64,000 nucleotides of DNA from positions 278,965-342,964 of the forward strand of contig NZ_JAAMPJ010000005.1 in assembly GCF_011067745.1 (NCBI RefSeq), written 5' to 3'. Both the position numbers and the translations under genes were made by a program. Positions 8,762 through 16,020 of the stretch are shown piece after piece. The DNA is from Lentzea alba. Lineage in GTDB: Bacteria > Actinomycetota > Actinomycetes > Mycobacteriales > Pseudonocardiaceae. Positions within the stretch are counted from its first letter, which is position 1, and every line of letters starts with the position of its first letter. The notes beneath the pieces are model-generated. The model was given only the letters and a program-made list of their open reading frames with translations. It was not told where the DNA came from and made no database searches.

Positions 8762-9550
8762 ATGCAGGACAGGTATGTCACCAGGGCCGGCGCCACGATC
8801 GCGTACGAGCTCACCGGATCCGGAACGCCGCTCGGCTACGCCCACGGCGTCTTCCTCAGCCGGCAGGCCGTGCGGCGGCTTCACCTTCTCGACTTCGACC
8901 GGCTGGGTTCCGGGCGGCAGCTGCTGACCTACGACCAGCGCGGTCATGGACATTCGACGGGACGCCCGGTCGCCGACGACTACCGCTTCGAGAACTTCAC
9001 GCTGGATCTGTTGGCGCTGCTGGAGGAGCTCGACTTCGACGAGCCGATGGACTTCATAGGTTCGTCGCTGGGGTGCGACGTCGCGTTGCGCGCCGCGATC
9101 GCCGAACCGGGCCGATTCCGCCGCCTGGTGCTCATCATTCCGCCGGTGTCCTGGGAAGAAGGCCCGAACCAGACCCGGCAGTGGTACACCGATCACGCCG
9201 AAGTGATCGAGTCCCGCGGTGCCGTGCACTGGCGTCACGAGTGGGCTCAGACCCCGCCGTTGCCGATCTTCTCCGACTATCCGGCCTTCGATCTGACGCC
9301 CGACATCCCGGACGAGCTGCTCGCGCCGATCCTGCGCGGCATTGGTGAGTCTGAACTCCCTGCCCCCGAAGCGATCGCGGCGCTGCCGCATCCGGCGCTG
9401 ATCCTTACGTGGGACACCGATCCGTTGCACCCGGTGTCGACGGCGGAACGGCTCCACGAGCTGATGCCGGGTTCATCCCTGCACGTGTCGACGACTGTCG
9501 CCGACGTGCAGACGTGGACGGACCGCATCGCCGACTTCCTGGCCCGCTAG
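8762..9550 (+). CDS. Alpha/beta hydrolase-fold protein
   Basis: A 262-residue alpha/beta-hydrolase. It shows the oxyanion-loop region (YAHGVF), the D-QRGHGHS segment near 60, and a nucleophile elbow GSSLGC around residue 100. The late acid strand is LILTWDTDPLHPV. The usual C-terminal catalytic His loop (GH) is replaced by STTVADVQTW, so hydrolase activity is uncertain. AGGGGG five bases upstream favours ATG 8762 over GTG 8759. It converges on the ferredoxin-like gene with a four-base overlap of ends. Confidence 0.8.
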   Translation: MQDRYVTRAGATIAYELTGSGTPLGYAHGVFLSRQAVRRLHLLDFDRLGSGRQLLTYDQRGHGHSTGRPVADDYRFENFTLDLLALLEELDFDEPMDFIGSSLGCDVALRAAIAEPGRFRRLVLIIPPVSWEEGPNQTRQWYTDHAEVIESRGAVHWRHEWAQTPPLPIFSDYPAFDLTPDIPDELLAPILRGIGESELPAPEAIAALPHPALILTWDTDPLHPVSTAERLHELMPGSSLHVSTTVADVQTWTDRIADFLAR

Positions 9551-9933
9551 GACGCGAGCTCGCCGTCGAGATCGGGATCTTGTTGGCCTGTCGTCCGCTC
9601 GATCACCTTGGCGGCGAGCTCGGTGGGCAGTGCAGCCCGGCCCGGTCCTCCCGCTGCCACCCAGTCGAGCACATGCCGCGTCGCATCGTCGCCGAGTACG
9701 CCGCCGAACCAGACCGGGCTGGCACCTTCCGCCCGCGCGGACGGAGCCGGCCGCACCACCACGACGTTGGAGAAGTCACACGAGTCCAGGCAGTCCGCGA
9801 CCTGTACGTGCTCCTCGCCGACCGCTTCGCGCAGCGTCCGCAACTGGCCCTCGTGGTCGACACCGGGGTGCTTCGCGTCCGTGCCGCAACAGCAGCCTCG
9901 ACACACCGTGAGCTTGCTCGAGTCGGTCACCAT
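9547..9933 (-). CDS. Thioredoxin-like [2Fe-2S] ferredoxin domain protein
   Basis: A 128-residue protein with an N-terminal cysteine cluster (CRGCCCG, residues 11-17) and a later pair in DCLDSCDFSNVVVV (near 48-52). This is the four-Cys arrangement of thioredoxin-like [2Fe-2S] ferredoxins, although the first cluster carries extra cysteines. The second half is a helical region without a recognised domain. Small (2Fe-2S) proteins like this occur near metal and cobalamin genes. A 17-bp palindrome lies 75 bp upstream (10008-10024). The electron partner is unknown. Confidence 0.75.
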   Translation of the reverse strand: MVTDSSKLTVCRGCCCGTDAKHPGVDHEGQLRTLREAVGEEHVQVADCLDSCDFSNVVVVRPAPSARAEGASPVWFGGVLGDDATRHVLDWVAAGGPGRAALPTELAAKVIERTTGQQDPDLDGELAS

Positions 9934-10007
9934 GATCTCCCAGCTGACGCCTGCCTACGGATGCTATTAAGACGAGCAGGATTCCCTCGGCGTGCACGCA
10001 GAACGCT

Positions 10008-10024
10008 TACGATCATTGATCGTA
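10008..10024. promoter_or_regulatory. 17-bp palindrome upstream of the ferredoxin-like gene
   Basis: TACGATCATTGATCGTA, perfect about its central base. It lies 75 bp before the start codon and is a likely operator. No local regulator can be assigned to it. Confidence 0.5.
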
Positions 10025-10100
10025 CTAAGTCGGGCAGTAGACGGATCGCCCTGCGTTTCGCAGGCTGTCCGTGGCCTTCCGTCCGGAGAGACCCATCTCT

Positions 10101-10130
10101 GGTGTGGCGGGTGGTTGCCACCCCCACACC
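10101..10130 (-). terminator. Hairpin after the HMA gene
   Basis: GGTGTGG and GGTGG arms pair with CCACC and CCACACC around a TTG loop, just downstream of the minus-strand HMA gene that ends at 10138. Confidence 0.65.
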
Positions 10131-10137
10131 AAAGCGG

Positions 10138-10353
10138 TCACGACACCGGTGCGGCTTGGTAGCCCAGCTCCTCAATGACGCGAACCACGTCCTCAGGAGT
10201 GCTGCGGCTCAGATCCAGTTCGACGGTTGCCCGTCCTTGCTTCACTTTGGTCTGAGTGCTCAACACACCGGGCAAGTCCTCGAGCGCATCGTCGATGAGC
10301 AATGCGCAACTGCCGCAATGCATGCCGTCGATCTGGAACACGTGCGTGGCCAC
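10138..10353 (-). CDS. Heavy-metal-associated domain protein
   Basis: A 71-residue HMA domain with the metal loop GMHCGSC (Cys near residues 12 and 15). GTG 10353 is chosen because GAGGAG stands seven bases upstream; earlier in-frame codons would overlap the upstream gene. It follows the TauE/SafE-cupredoxin gene by 14 bp and is likely co-transcribed. It probably shuttles Cu(I) between that membrane protein and cytosolic partners. It is not a copy of the CopZ at 5272-5481: apart from the CxxC loop the sequences differ clearly. Confidence 0.88.
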   Translation of the reverse strand: MATHVFQIDGMHCGSCALLIDDALEDLPGVLSTQTKVKQGRATVELDLSRSTPEDVVRVIEELGYQAAPVS

Positions 10354-10367
10354 AGTGGACTCCTCCC

Positions 10368-11396
10368 TCAGACGATGGTGATGACGCCGGTGTACATGCC
10401 CATGCCACACGCGTAGTCCAACCGTCCTGCCTGCAGCACGCCGAGTTCGATGCGGGTCTCACCCTTCACCGGCAAGATCTTCTCCTCGTCACGGATCACG
10501 AAGGAACGCACGCATCCCTGTGCTCCGTCCGACTTCACCACGAGCGTGGTCGGCAAGCCGGCCTGGGCCTGGACGTTGTCAGGGCTGTAGGCCCCAGTGC
10601 GCGTGGTGATCACCACGGTCTGCTTTCCATCAGCGACGGTCACTGCTGTCGTGTCCACCGGAGTGTCGCTTTGCGAGGCCGCCTGCACGATCCGGCTCGC
10701 TGCGAACGGTGCACCGGCGAGCTCAAGCCCACCGTTGAGGGTGTACAGCCCCATCGCGAGGACAACAAGGCCCGTCACCACTGCAAGCCGCCCCTTCCAC
10801 GCGGTGGCGGCCTTGCGGGCGGCATAACCGAGAATCGCGAAGAGCGGGCCGGTCCCGAGCACGAACACCGCCATCGTCGCGGCACCCATCAACGCTGACC
10901 CGGACGTGAGCGCGAGTGCCTCCACCGAGAGCGTGACGCCGCACGGGACGAGCACCGTGACGAATCCGAGAACCGCCGGAGCAAGAGCCGCCTGCGACCG
11001 GGCACGGTTGCGCACCACTTTCAACCAGGCGGTCGGAGGCTCCACCACGATGCGGCGGAAGCCGGGGACACCGAGCTGCGCCAGACCGAAGACCACGATC
11101 AGCAGTCCCGCACCGATCTGCAGCCAGGTGCGCACGCCGACTTCCAGCTCGACAGCGCCGCCGAGTGCGCCGAGCAACGCGCCGAGAAGGGTGTGGGACA
11201 CGAGCTTGCCCGCGAGAAAGCCACCAACGGGAGCCAGGTCGTCACCGAGCTGGGCCCGCCAGCCCCCTATGGCGACCTGCGTGCCGGCAGCAGTGCGTTG
11301 GCGGGTGATCAGCCCGGTGAGCAGGCCACCCTGTACGGCGGCACAGGACACACCACCGGCGAACAGACCGGTGACGAGGACAGGAACGAGGTTCAC
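10368..11396 (-). CDS. TauE/SafE-family membrane protein fused to a cupredoxin-like domain
   Basis: A 342-residue protein. Residues 1-210 form about six helices of the sulfite exporter TauE/SafE or UreH-like fold. Cysteines stand in the first helix (GGVSCAAVQGG) and in the fourth (VLVPCGVTLS), a CcdA/DsbD-like arrangement. After a last helix, residues 240-342 resemble a cupredoxin: YSPDNVQAQAG, then CVRSFV and YACGMGMYTG as possible copper ligands. GTG 11396 is chosen because AGGAG lies seven bases before it. With the HMA gene behind it, a role in copper export or assembly is likely but inferred. Confidence 0.82.
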   Translation of the reverse strand: MNLVPVLVTGLFAGGVSCAAVQGGLLTGLITRQRTAAGTQVAIGGWRAQLGDDLAPVGGFLAGKLVSHTLLGALLGALGGAVELEVGVRTWLQIGAGLLIVVFGLAQLGVPGFRRIVVEPPTAWLKVVRNRARSQAALAPAVLGFVTVLVPCGVTLSVEALALTSGSALMGAATMAVFVLGTGPLFAILGYAARKAATAWKGRLAVVTGLVVLAMGLYTLNGGLELAGAPFAASRIVQAASQSDTPVDTTAVTVADGKQTVVITTRTGAYSPDNVQAQAGLPTTLVVKSDGAQGCVRSFVIRDEEKILPVKGETRIELGVLQAGRLDYACGMGMYTGVITIV

Positions 11397-11491
11397 GAAC
11401 AACTCCTGCGGAGATGAGGATCGGAATCAGCTGAAAAGCCGGGAAACCGCACGTCCAGCAGCGGGAAGACCACGCTGCGGACAGACCTCTC

Positions 11492-11866
11492 CTACAGACG
11501 CAACAAACAGAGGCTCGCAAGGCTCGGAGCGCGCGACAGCGTGCCCGGCGCCCGCGCGAGAGCGCTGGACGCCAACGTCACCACGGATCCGCGCACGGCA
11601 GGCATTGCCAGCAAGACCACCGCGGCGGCCACCGCCACGACGAGAACGAGGCACATGGCGAGCGACTCACCCGTGCCCAGGCCGGAATCGTGTTGCTCCA
11701 TCGGCATCGCCATCGTGGCGCTGGACGACATCGGCATGGCCGTGCTCATGCCGTCACTGCACTGCACGCCCACCATGAGCGCCAGGACTGCGAGCACGGC
11801 AACGACGATGAGCCGCACGAGGTGTCCTCGCCCGGCTCGTGCCTCCGTACTCGTCACGGCCGACAT
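11492..11866 (-). CDS. DUF6153-like small membrane protein, copy 2
   Basis: A 124-residue protein with an N-terminal hydrophobic segment (LIVVAVLAVLALMVGVQC), a Met/His-containing exposed stretch (MSTAMPMSSSATMAMPMEQHD), a second helix near 70-90, and an ending LCLLRL. It has the same architecture and C-terminal signature as the protein at 2298-2675. The Met-rich loop would suit Cu(I). It lies upstream of the TauE/SafE-cupredoxin gene in the same direction, 95 bp apart. Confidence 0.6.
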   Translation of the reverse strand: MSAVTSTEARAGRGHLVRLIVVAVLAVLALMVGVQCSDGMSTAMPMSSSATMAMPMEQHDSGLGTGESLAMCLVLVVAVAAAVVLLAMPAVRGSVVTLASSALARAPGTLSRAPSLASLCLLRL

Positions 11867-11919
11867 CGTACGGAGCCTGGTGTCAGGCGCATGTTGGGAT
11901 CTACTACCCGAGACAGTAG

Positions 11920-12510
11920 TTAGCTGACGCCCCGCAAGCCGGCCATTGTCACCGAGACGAGACGGCTCACCGCTGCCTTGGAGGACAGTTCGCCCGCCGC
12001 TCCGAGGGCATGCAGGCAGTACTGCGCAAGTTCCTCGGGCGCAACGTCACGGCGCACGCGTCCCGCCCGCACCTCGACGGTGATCAGCTCACAAACCATC
12101 TGGTGCAGCTGACGGTGTGCATGAGCGAGCCGGTGATCCCGATGCAGAATCGAAGCGAGCTCACCGCCGTGGTGATGCTGACGCGAGCCCCCTGTGATGT
12201 GCGCGTACGCCTCCAGAACTGCCAGCAGCGGCTCCTCCGCCTGATCGCGCACCCGAGCAAGCTCGGCGAGGTGCGCGACGATCTGCCGCTCGTGCCAGGC
12301 GAACAAGATCGTCTCGACGTCCGCGAAGTACTTGTAGAGCGTGGCCCGCCCGATCCCCGCCTTCGCGGCGATCTCGGACATCGTGACGGCTCGCAACCCC
12401 TGCTCATGCACCAGCTGCGCGGTGGCGTCGAGCACCGCATCACGCACCTCACGGCGGTGCTCGTCGACGGTGTCACTCCACAGCTTGGGCACGAATGAAG
12501 TATACGGCAT
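11920..12510 (-). CDS. TetR-family transcriptional regulator
   Basis: A 196-residue TetR protein. The N-terminal helix-turn-helix is clear (VTMSEIAAKAGIGRATLYKYF, about 42-62). The ligand domain contains a histidine run (SRQHHHGGEL) not seen in most TetR proteins, which might bind metal. It is divergent from the small membrane gene pair 12567-13222. A long inverted repeat at 12520-12553 lies between them, so auto-repression and control of the pair are likely. Confidence 0.9.
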   Translation of the reverse strand: MPYTSFVPKLWSDTVDEHRREVRDAVLDATAQLVHEQGLRAVTMSEIAAKAGIGRATLYKYFADVETILFAWHERQIVAHLAELARVRDQAEEPLLAVLEAYAHITGGSRQHHHGGELASILHRDHRLAHAHRQLHQMVCELITVEVRAGRVRRDVAPEELAQYCLHALGAAGELSSKAAVSRLVSVTMAGLRGVS

Positions 12511-12519
12511 GACACCTAC

Positions 12520-12553
12520 GAGACACTGCGTCTAGACATAGACACAGTGTCTC
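12520..12553. promoter_or_regulatory. TetR operator in the divergent promoter
   Basis: Nine-base arms GAGACACTG (12520-12528) and CAGTGTCTC (12545-12553) are perfectly inverted about a 16-base centre that itself contains GTCTAGAC. A TAAAAT sequence right after the second arm could be the -10 of the plus-strand genes. Confidence 0.7.
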
Positions 12554-12566
12554 GTAAAATGCAGCC

Positions 12567-12704
12567 ATGACCGATCCGACACCTCGCGGCCAGACCGGCG
12601 TACCTCGCTGGGTCAAGGTCTCCGCCGCCATCGTCCTGCTACTACTTCTCGCAGTCGTGGTCCTGCACCTCGCCGGCAACAGCTTCGGGGGCCACACGCC
12701 GTGA
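12567..12704 (+). CDS. 45-residue single-helix membrane protein
   Basis: A short gene: ATG at 12567, TGA at 12702-12704. The product has a charged N-terminus (MTDPTPRGQTGVPRWVK) and one strong helix rich in Leu/Val, ending in GGHTP. It overlaps the next gene by four bases (GTGA), which strongly supports translation. It begins 13 bp after the TetR operator. Small single-helix proteins coupled to a polytopic partner are often subunits; no family recognised. Confidence 0.7.
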   Translation: MTDPTPRGQTGVPRWVKVSAAIVLLLLLAVVVLHLAGNSFGGHTP

Positions 12705-13222
12705 GCCGCCGTCTGCGCAAACTCAGCCTGACGGCGCACGTGACCACGTCCGTGGGCTGGCTCGGCTCGGTCGCCGGCTTCCTCGCGCTGGCCATCACAG
12801 GCTTGACTAGCTCCTCCGACCAGGCCGTCCGCGGGTCCTACATCGCGATGGAACTGATCGGCTGGTACGTGATCGTGCCGCTGAGCATCGCGTCGTTCCT
12901 CACGGGGCTACTGCAGTCGCTCAGCACCACCTGGGGCTTGTTCAGGCACTACTGGGTGCTGGCGAAACTGCTGATCTCCGTCGTCGCCACCGGACTCCTG
13001 CTGCTCCACATGACGCCGACGAGCCAGGTCGCCGCCGTCGCTCTGGAACGAGCTTTGACTGGAGGCGATCTCGGCGCACTCCGCGTCCAGCTCGTGGCCG
13101 ACGCGACCGCCGCAGTCGCGGTGCTCCTGATCGCCGTCTCTTTGTCGATCTTCAAGCCACGCGGCCTCACACCACAGGGCACGAAGTGGCAGGCCAACCG
13201 TACCGATCTACAAAGGAGTTGA
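12701..13222 (+). CDS. DUF2269-like four-helix membrane protein
   Basis: A 173-residue integral membrane protein with about four helices (around 10-35, 47-70, 83-105, 135-155). Histidines in HVTTSVGWLG and HYWVLAKLL are placed as in DUF2269-like or DUF2231-like membrane proteins. The GTG start overlaps the upstream small gene, and the pair is divergent from the TetR gene. Function unknown; TetR control suggests response to a small molecule. Confidence 0.7.
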   Translation: MSRRLRKLSLTAHVTTSVGWLGSVAGFLALAITGLTSSSDQAVRGSYIAMELIGWYVIVPLSIASFLTGLLQSLSTTWGLFRHYWVLAKLLISVVATGLLLLHMTPTSQVAAVALERALTGGDLGALRVQLVADATAAVAVLLIAVSLSIFKPRGLTPQGTKWQANRTDLQRS

Positions 13223-13398
13223 CCTCGACGAATCAACACACGCCTCGCCGAACGACGGGTCGACGTTTCTCACCATGCGCCAGATACTTTCGATGTGGCG
13301 CTCGCCCGGCATGTGCTCTGAGCATTGCCAGAGACCCGCACTGATGCGCTGGGTTGACCTGATCCGGCCTGGCGGCCTGCTCGCGAGCCGCGAGCTGA

Positions 13399-14007
13399 TC
13401 AGCGTTCAGTCAGGAACGCGAGCGTGCCCTCCGTGAGCCGTGCTTCGACCGCACGCGGGTCAGCGGCGGTGGTCTGACGGAACCTCTGCGAGGCCACCAT
13501 GGAGAGCAACCACCAGGCGGCGGCTTCGGTGTCGAGATCGGCACGGAGCTCGCCGCCTGCCAGGCCGCGGTCGAGCAGGCCGGTGATCGCAGCGGCGAAC
13601 TGTTGCACGGCGCGCCTGGTGGCCGCCTCAATCTCCGGTTCGTTGTGGATCGTGGAGGCATCGGCGAAGATCGCCCCCACCGAGCCCGCGCTGTGCACGT
13701 GCTGCAGGTGTTCGGGGTCGAGCATCATCTTGAGCAGGACGGAGACCGGGATGTCCGCGTCCGTGACCCGTTCGACCATGCGGCAGATGTGGTCGGCGGC
13801 GCGGTCGACGACGGCGGCGAACAGGGCCGCCTTGGTGCCGAAGTTCTGGAACACCACAGGTTCGCTCACACCGATCTTGCGGGCGACCGCTGACGTCTTG
13901 CCGCGCAGGTAGCCGACCTCCGCGAACAGCTCAGTGGCAGCCGCGAGGATCGTCTCACGGCGCTCTTCGGCGGTCATCCGGGTCCGGCGCTCCCGTTGTT
14001 CGGTCAC
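13399..14007 (-). CDS. TetR/AcrR-family transcriptional regulator
   Basis: A 202-residue TetR regulator. The helix-turn-helix region LRGKTSAVARKIGVSEPVVFQNF lies at about 34-56, and the C-terminal ligand domain is helical and alanine-rich. The start is GTG at 14007. It is divergent from the methyltransferase gene at 14095. Two 16-bp palindromes of the same design (14030-14045, 14064-14079) sit in the 87-bp gap, one close to each start, so it most likely represses both genes. Confidence 0.9.
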   Translation of the reverse strand: MTEQRERRTRMTAEERRETILAAATELFAEVGYLRGKTSAVARKIGVSEPVVFQNFGTKAALFAAVVDRAADHICRMVERVTDADIPVSVLLKMMLDPEHLQHVHSAGSVGAIFADASTIHNEPEIEAATRRAVQQFAAAITGLLDRGLAGGELRADLDTEAAAWWLLSMVASQRFRQTTAADPRAVEARLTEGTLAFLTER

Positions 14008-14029
14008 GGAAACATCCTAGACACCTCTA

Positions 14030-14045
14030 CTTAGTCGTGACTAAG
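14030..14045. promoter_or_regulatory. TetR operator, site 1
   Basis: CTTAGTCGTGACTAAG, an inverted repeat CTTAGT-N4-ACTAAG lying 23 bp upstream of the TetR start. Confidence 0.75.
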
Positions 14046-14063
14046 CTCGCACCCCAACGGCTC

Positions 14064-14079
14064 CTTAGTCATCACTAAG
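14064..14079. promoter_or_regulatory. TetR operator, site 2
   Basis: CTTAGTCATCACTAAG, with the same arms as site 1 and 34 bp from it centre to centre. It lies 15 bp before the methyltransferase start and overlaps its leader. Confidence 0.75.
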
Positions 14080-14094
14080 TTAGAGGAGAACGCG

Positions 14095-14742
14095 ATGCAC
14101 AGGGGTTACCAGCACGGCAAAGTCGACGACGGCGCTCCCGGCGCAATCCGCCACGCCCGCACCTACGAACTGCTGTCCGCGATCGTGTTCACCGGCAGCC
14201 GTCGCCGCATCTTCGGGCGCCTTGTCGACCTCGCGGAAATCATCGTGGAGGACGAGGTGCTCGACATCGGCTGCGGACCTGGGTACCTCACGGCGCTCGC
14301 CGCCTCGACGGGCCGACGCTCCGTGGGCGTTGATGCTTCCGAACAGATGGTGACCGAGGCCCGACGCAGACGGACGAGCGCCAACTGTTCGTTCGTGCTC
14401 GGCAAGGCAGAGGCGCTCGACTTGCCGGACGCGTCGTTCGACGTCGTCCTGTCCAGCCTGGCGATCCACCACATCCCGGAGGACGCCCGCATCAGGGCGT
14501 TCGGCGAGATGTTCCGCGTGCTGCGACCGGGAGGCCGGGTACTCGTCGCGGACTTCCAGCCACCGAAGGGACACCTGGCCAGGCACCTCGTCGGCGCGAT
14601 CGCCGGGGAGTCGATGCGGGACAACCCGGTCGAGCGGATCGCACCCATGCTCGGCGACGCCGGCTTCGACCTCGGGGCGACCACGCGGGTCAGCTGGTTC
14701 CTGCATTGTGTTCGCGCGAACAAACCGGGCGACGCCGAGTGA
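14095..14742 (+). CDS. Class I SAM-dependent methyltransferase
   Basis: A 215-residue Rossmann methyltransferase. SAM-binding motif I reads VLDIGCGPGYL (near 60), the motif II acidic residue lies in SVGVDASEQM, and the post-I motifs are FDVVLSSLAIHHI and LRPGGRVLVADF. This is the UbiE/Methyltransf_11 type acting on small molecules; the substrate is unknown. GAGGAG stands seven bases before the ATG. Paired with a divergent TetR repressor through two operators, it may modify a compound that also acts as inducer. Confidence 0.88.
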   Translation: MHRGYQHGKVDDGAPGAIRHARTYELLSAIVFTGSRRRIFGRLVDLAEIIVEDEVLDIGCGPGYLTALAASTGRRSVGVDASEQMVTEARRRRTSANCSFVLGKAEALDLPDASFDVVLSSLAIHHIPEDARIRAFGEMFRVLRPGGRVLVADFQPPKGHLARHLVGAIAGESMRDNPVERIAPMLGDAGFDLGATTRVSWFLHCVRANKPGDAE

Positions 14743-14951
14743 AGAAGGTCGCGGTGGTGGCCGTGCTCGTCGACCCGATCATCCACATCGGACTCGGCCA
14801 CCAGACCCGCACGACGAAAGCCACGGCGATCTTCGCGAGCAGCAACATGGCCGCCGTGTCCGGAACGGGTGGCGGCCAAGCAGGTTCAGAGCCTCCAGCG
14901 TGTTGGATGGGACCTGAACTGGCGTACGAACTTCTCTCCTCGCCGGACTGA
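14739..14951 (+). CDS. Possible small ORF coupled to the methyltransferase
   Basis: A 70-codon frame from GTG 14739, overlapping the methyltransferase stop (GTGA). The first 35 residues (VKKVAVVAVLV, then DPIIHIGLGHQTR) look protein-like; the rest looks random. It may be a truncated gene cut where other DNA was joined. No family recognised. Confidence 0.3.
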   Translation: MKKVAVVAVLVDPIIHIGLGHQTRTTKATAIFASSNMAAVSGTGGGQAGSEPPACWMGPELAYELLSSPD

Positions 14952-15083
14952 CGGCCCGAACGCATGCCGGAGGTGCGGCGCGGCGTGTTGCATCGAACAC
15001 AAGTTCGAGATACAAGCGGGGGTAGCACTCATCAGAGGCAGAAACCGGTGCCCTACGGTGTCGATCTGGCCAGGAGGAGAGCG

Positions 15084-15848
15084 ATGAGCACCCGATCGAG
15101 CATCGAGTGGACCGAGACCACGTGGAATCCGACAACCGGATGTGATCGGATCTCGGCAGGATGCGACAACTGTTACGCCCTAGCGCTGGCGAAACGGTTG
15201 AAGGCCATGGGTTCCGCGAAGTACCAGACGGACGGAAATCCTCGAACCAGCGGCCCCGGCTTCGGAGTGATGACCCACGCCGCTTCACTCGCCGAGCCGT
15301 TCAGGTGGCGTGAGCCGCGGTTGGTGTTCGTCAACTCGATGAGCGATCTGTTCCACGCGAAGATCCCGCTCGAGTTCATCCAGCGGGTGTTCGACGTGAT
15401 GGCGTCGACCCCTCGGCACACGTACCAGATCCTGACCAAACGAGCGCTGCGACTGCGCAGGATCGCAGACAAGCTCACTTGGCCGGACAACGTGTGGATC
15501 GGCACATCGGTGGAGAACCAGGACGTGCTTGGGCGCATCGAGGATCTCTCTGAAGTGCCTGCGGCGGTTCGATTCCTGTCCTGTGAGCCGCTCATCGGTC
15601 CGCTGCACAAGGTGAACCTCGAACACATCGACTGGGTCATCGTCGGCGGCGAATCAGGCCCGAACGCCCGTCCCGTCGAAGAACGCTGGGTGATGGACAT
15701 CCGCGACCAATGCGTCGAAGCGAACGTCCCCTTCTTCTTCAAGCAGTGGGGCGGTCGTACGCCCAAAGCCGGCGGTCGTCTACTCGAAGGCCGCACGTGG
15801 GACGGGATGCCCGATCGGTCACAGTTGGTGACCGCACCTACGACGTAG
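15084..15848 (+). CDS. DUF5131 / phage Gp37-Gp68-like three-Cys-motif protein
   Basis: A 254-residue protein of the Gp37/Gp68 family. The hallmark N-terminus EWTETTWNPTTGC is followed by C-x6-C-x2-C (Cys20, Cys27, Cys30, ending CDNCYA), the three-Cys motif. It resembles a radical-SAM-like iron-sulfur site, although the canonical radical-SAM spacing is CxxxCxxC. Later conserved segments are FVNSMSDLFH, YQILTKRA, VWIGTSVENQ, LSCEPLIG and VIVGGESGP. AGGAGG before ATG 15084 fixes the start. The gene stands 172 bp before tcmP, its known genomic partner. Found in phages and mobile islands; no reaction is known to me. Confidence 0.88.
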   Translation: MSTRSSIEWTETTWNPTTGCDRISAGCDNCYALALAKRLKAMGSAKYQTDGNPRTSGPGFGVMTHAASLAEPFRWREPRLVFVNSMSDLFHAKIPLEFIQRVFDVMASTPRHTYQILTKRALRLRRIADKLTWPDNVWIGTSVENQDVLGRIEDLSEVPAAVRFLSCEPLIGPLHKVNLEHIDWVIVGGESGPNARPVEERWVMDIRDQCVEANVPFFFKQWGGRTPKAGGRLLEGRTWDGMPDRSQLVTAPTT

Positions 15849-16020
15849 GCGTGCCCTATCGGCAGGAGCCAAGGCCGTAGCGAATCCCCCTTCGCGTGGT
15901 CAGCGCCAGGATGCCCTCATCAGCACATGTCACCCGTCTGAGCTAGTGGACGGACGTTCGCTCTTGCGTAGCGTGGACGGTCACTAACAGCAACACCTCG
16001 GTGAGGGCTGGAGGGACCGC

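Noticed and set aside
6469..8814. A 781-codon open frame antisense to copA
   Set aside because: High GC3 leaves the complementary frame open; its translation is Arg/His/Gln-rich with no domain, while copA on the plus strand has every motif.
14880..15083. A second tRNA-Lys att copy marking the left end of the DUF5131-TcmP module
   Set aside because: No tRNA-like sequence was found there or elsewhere to the left in the window, so the left end is outside or has been lost.
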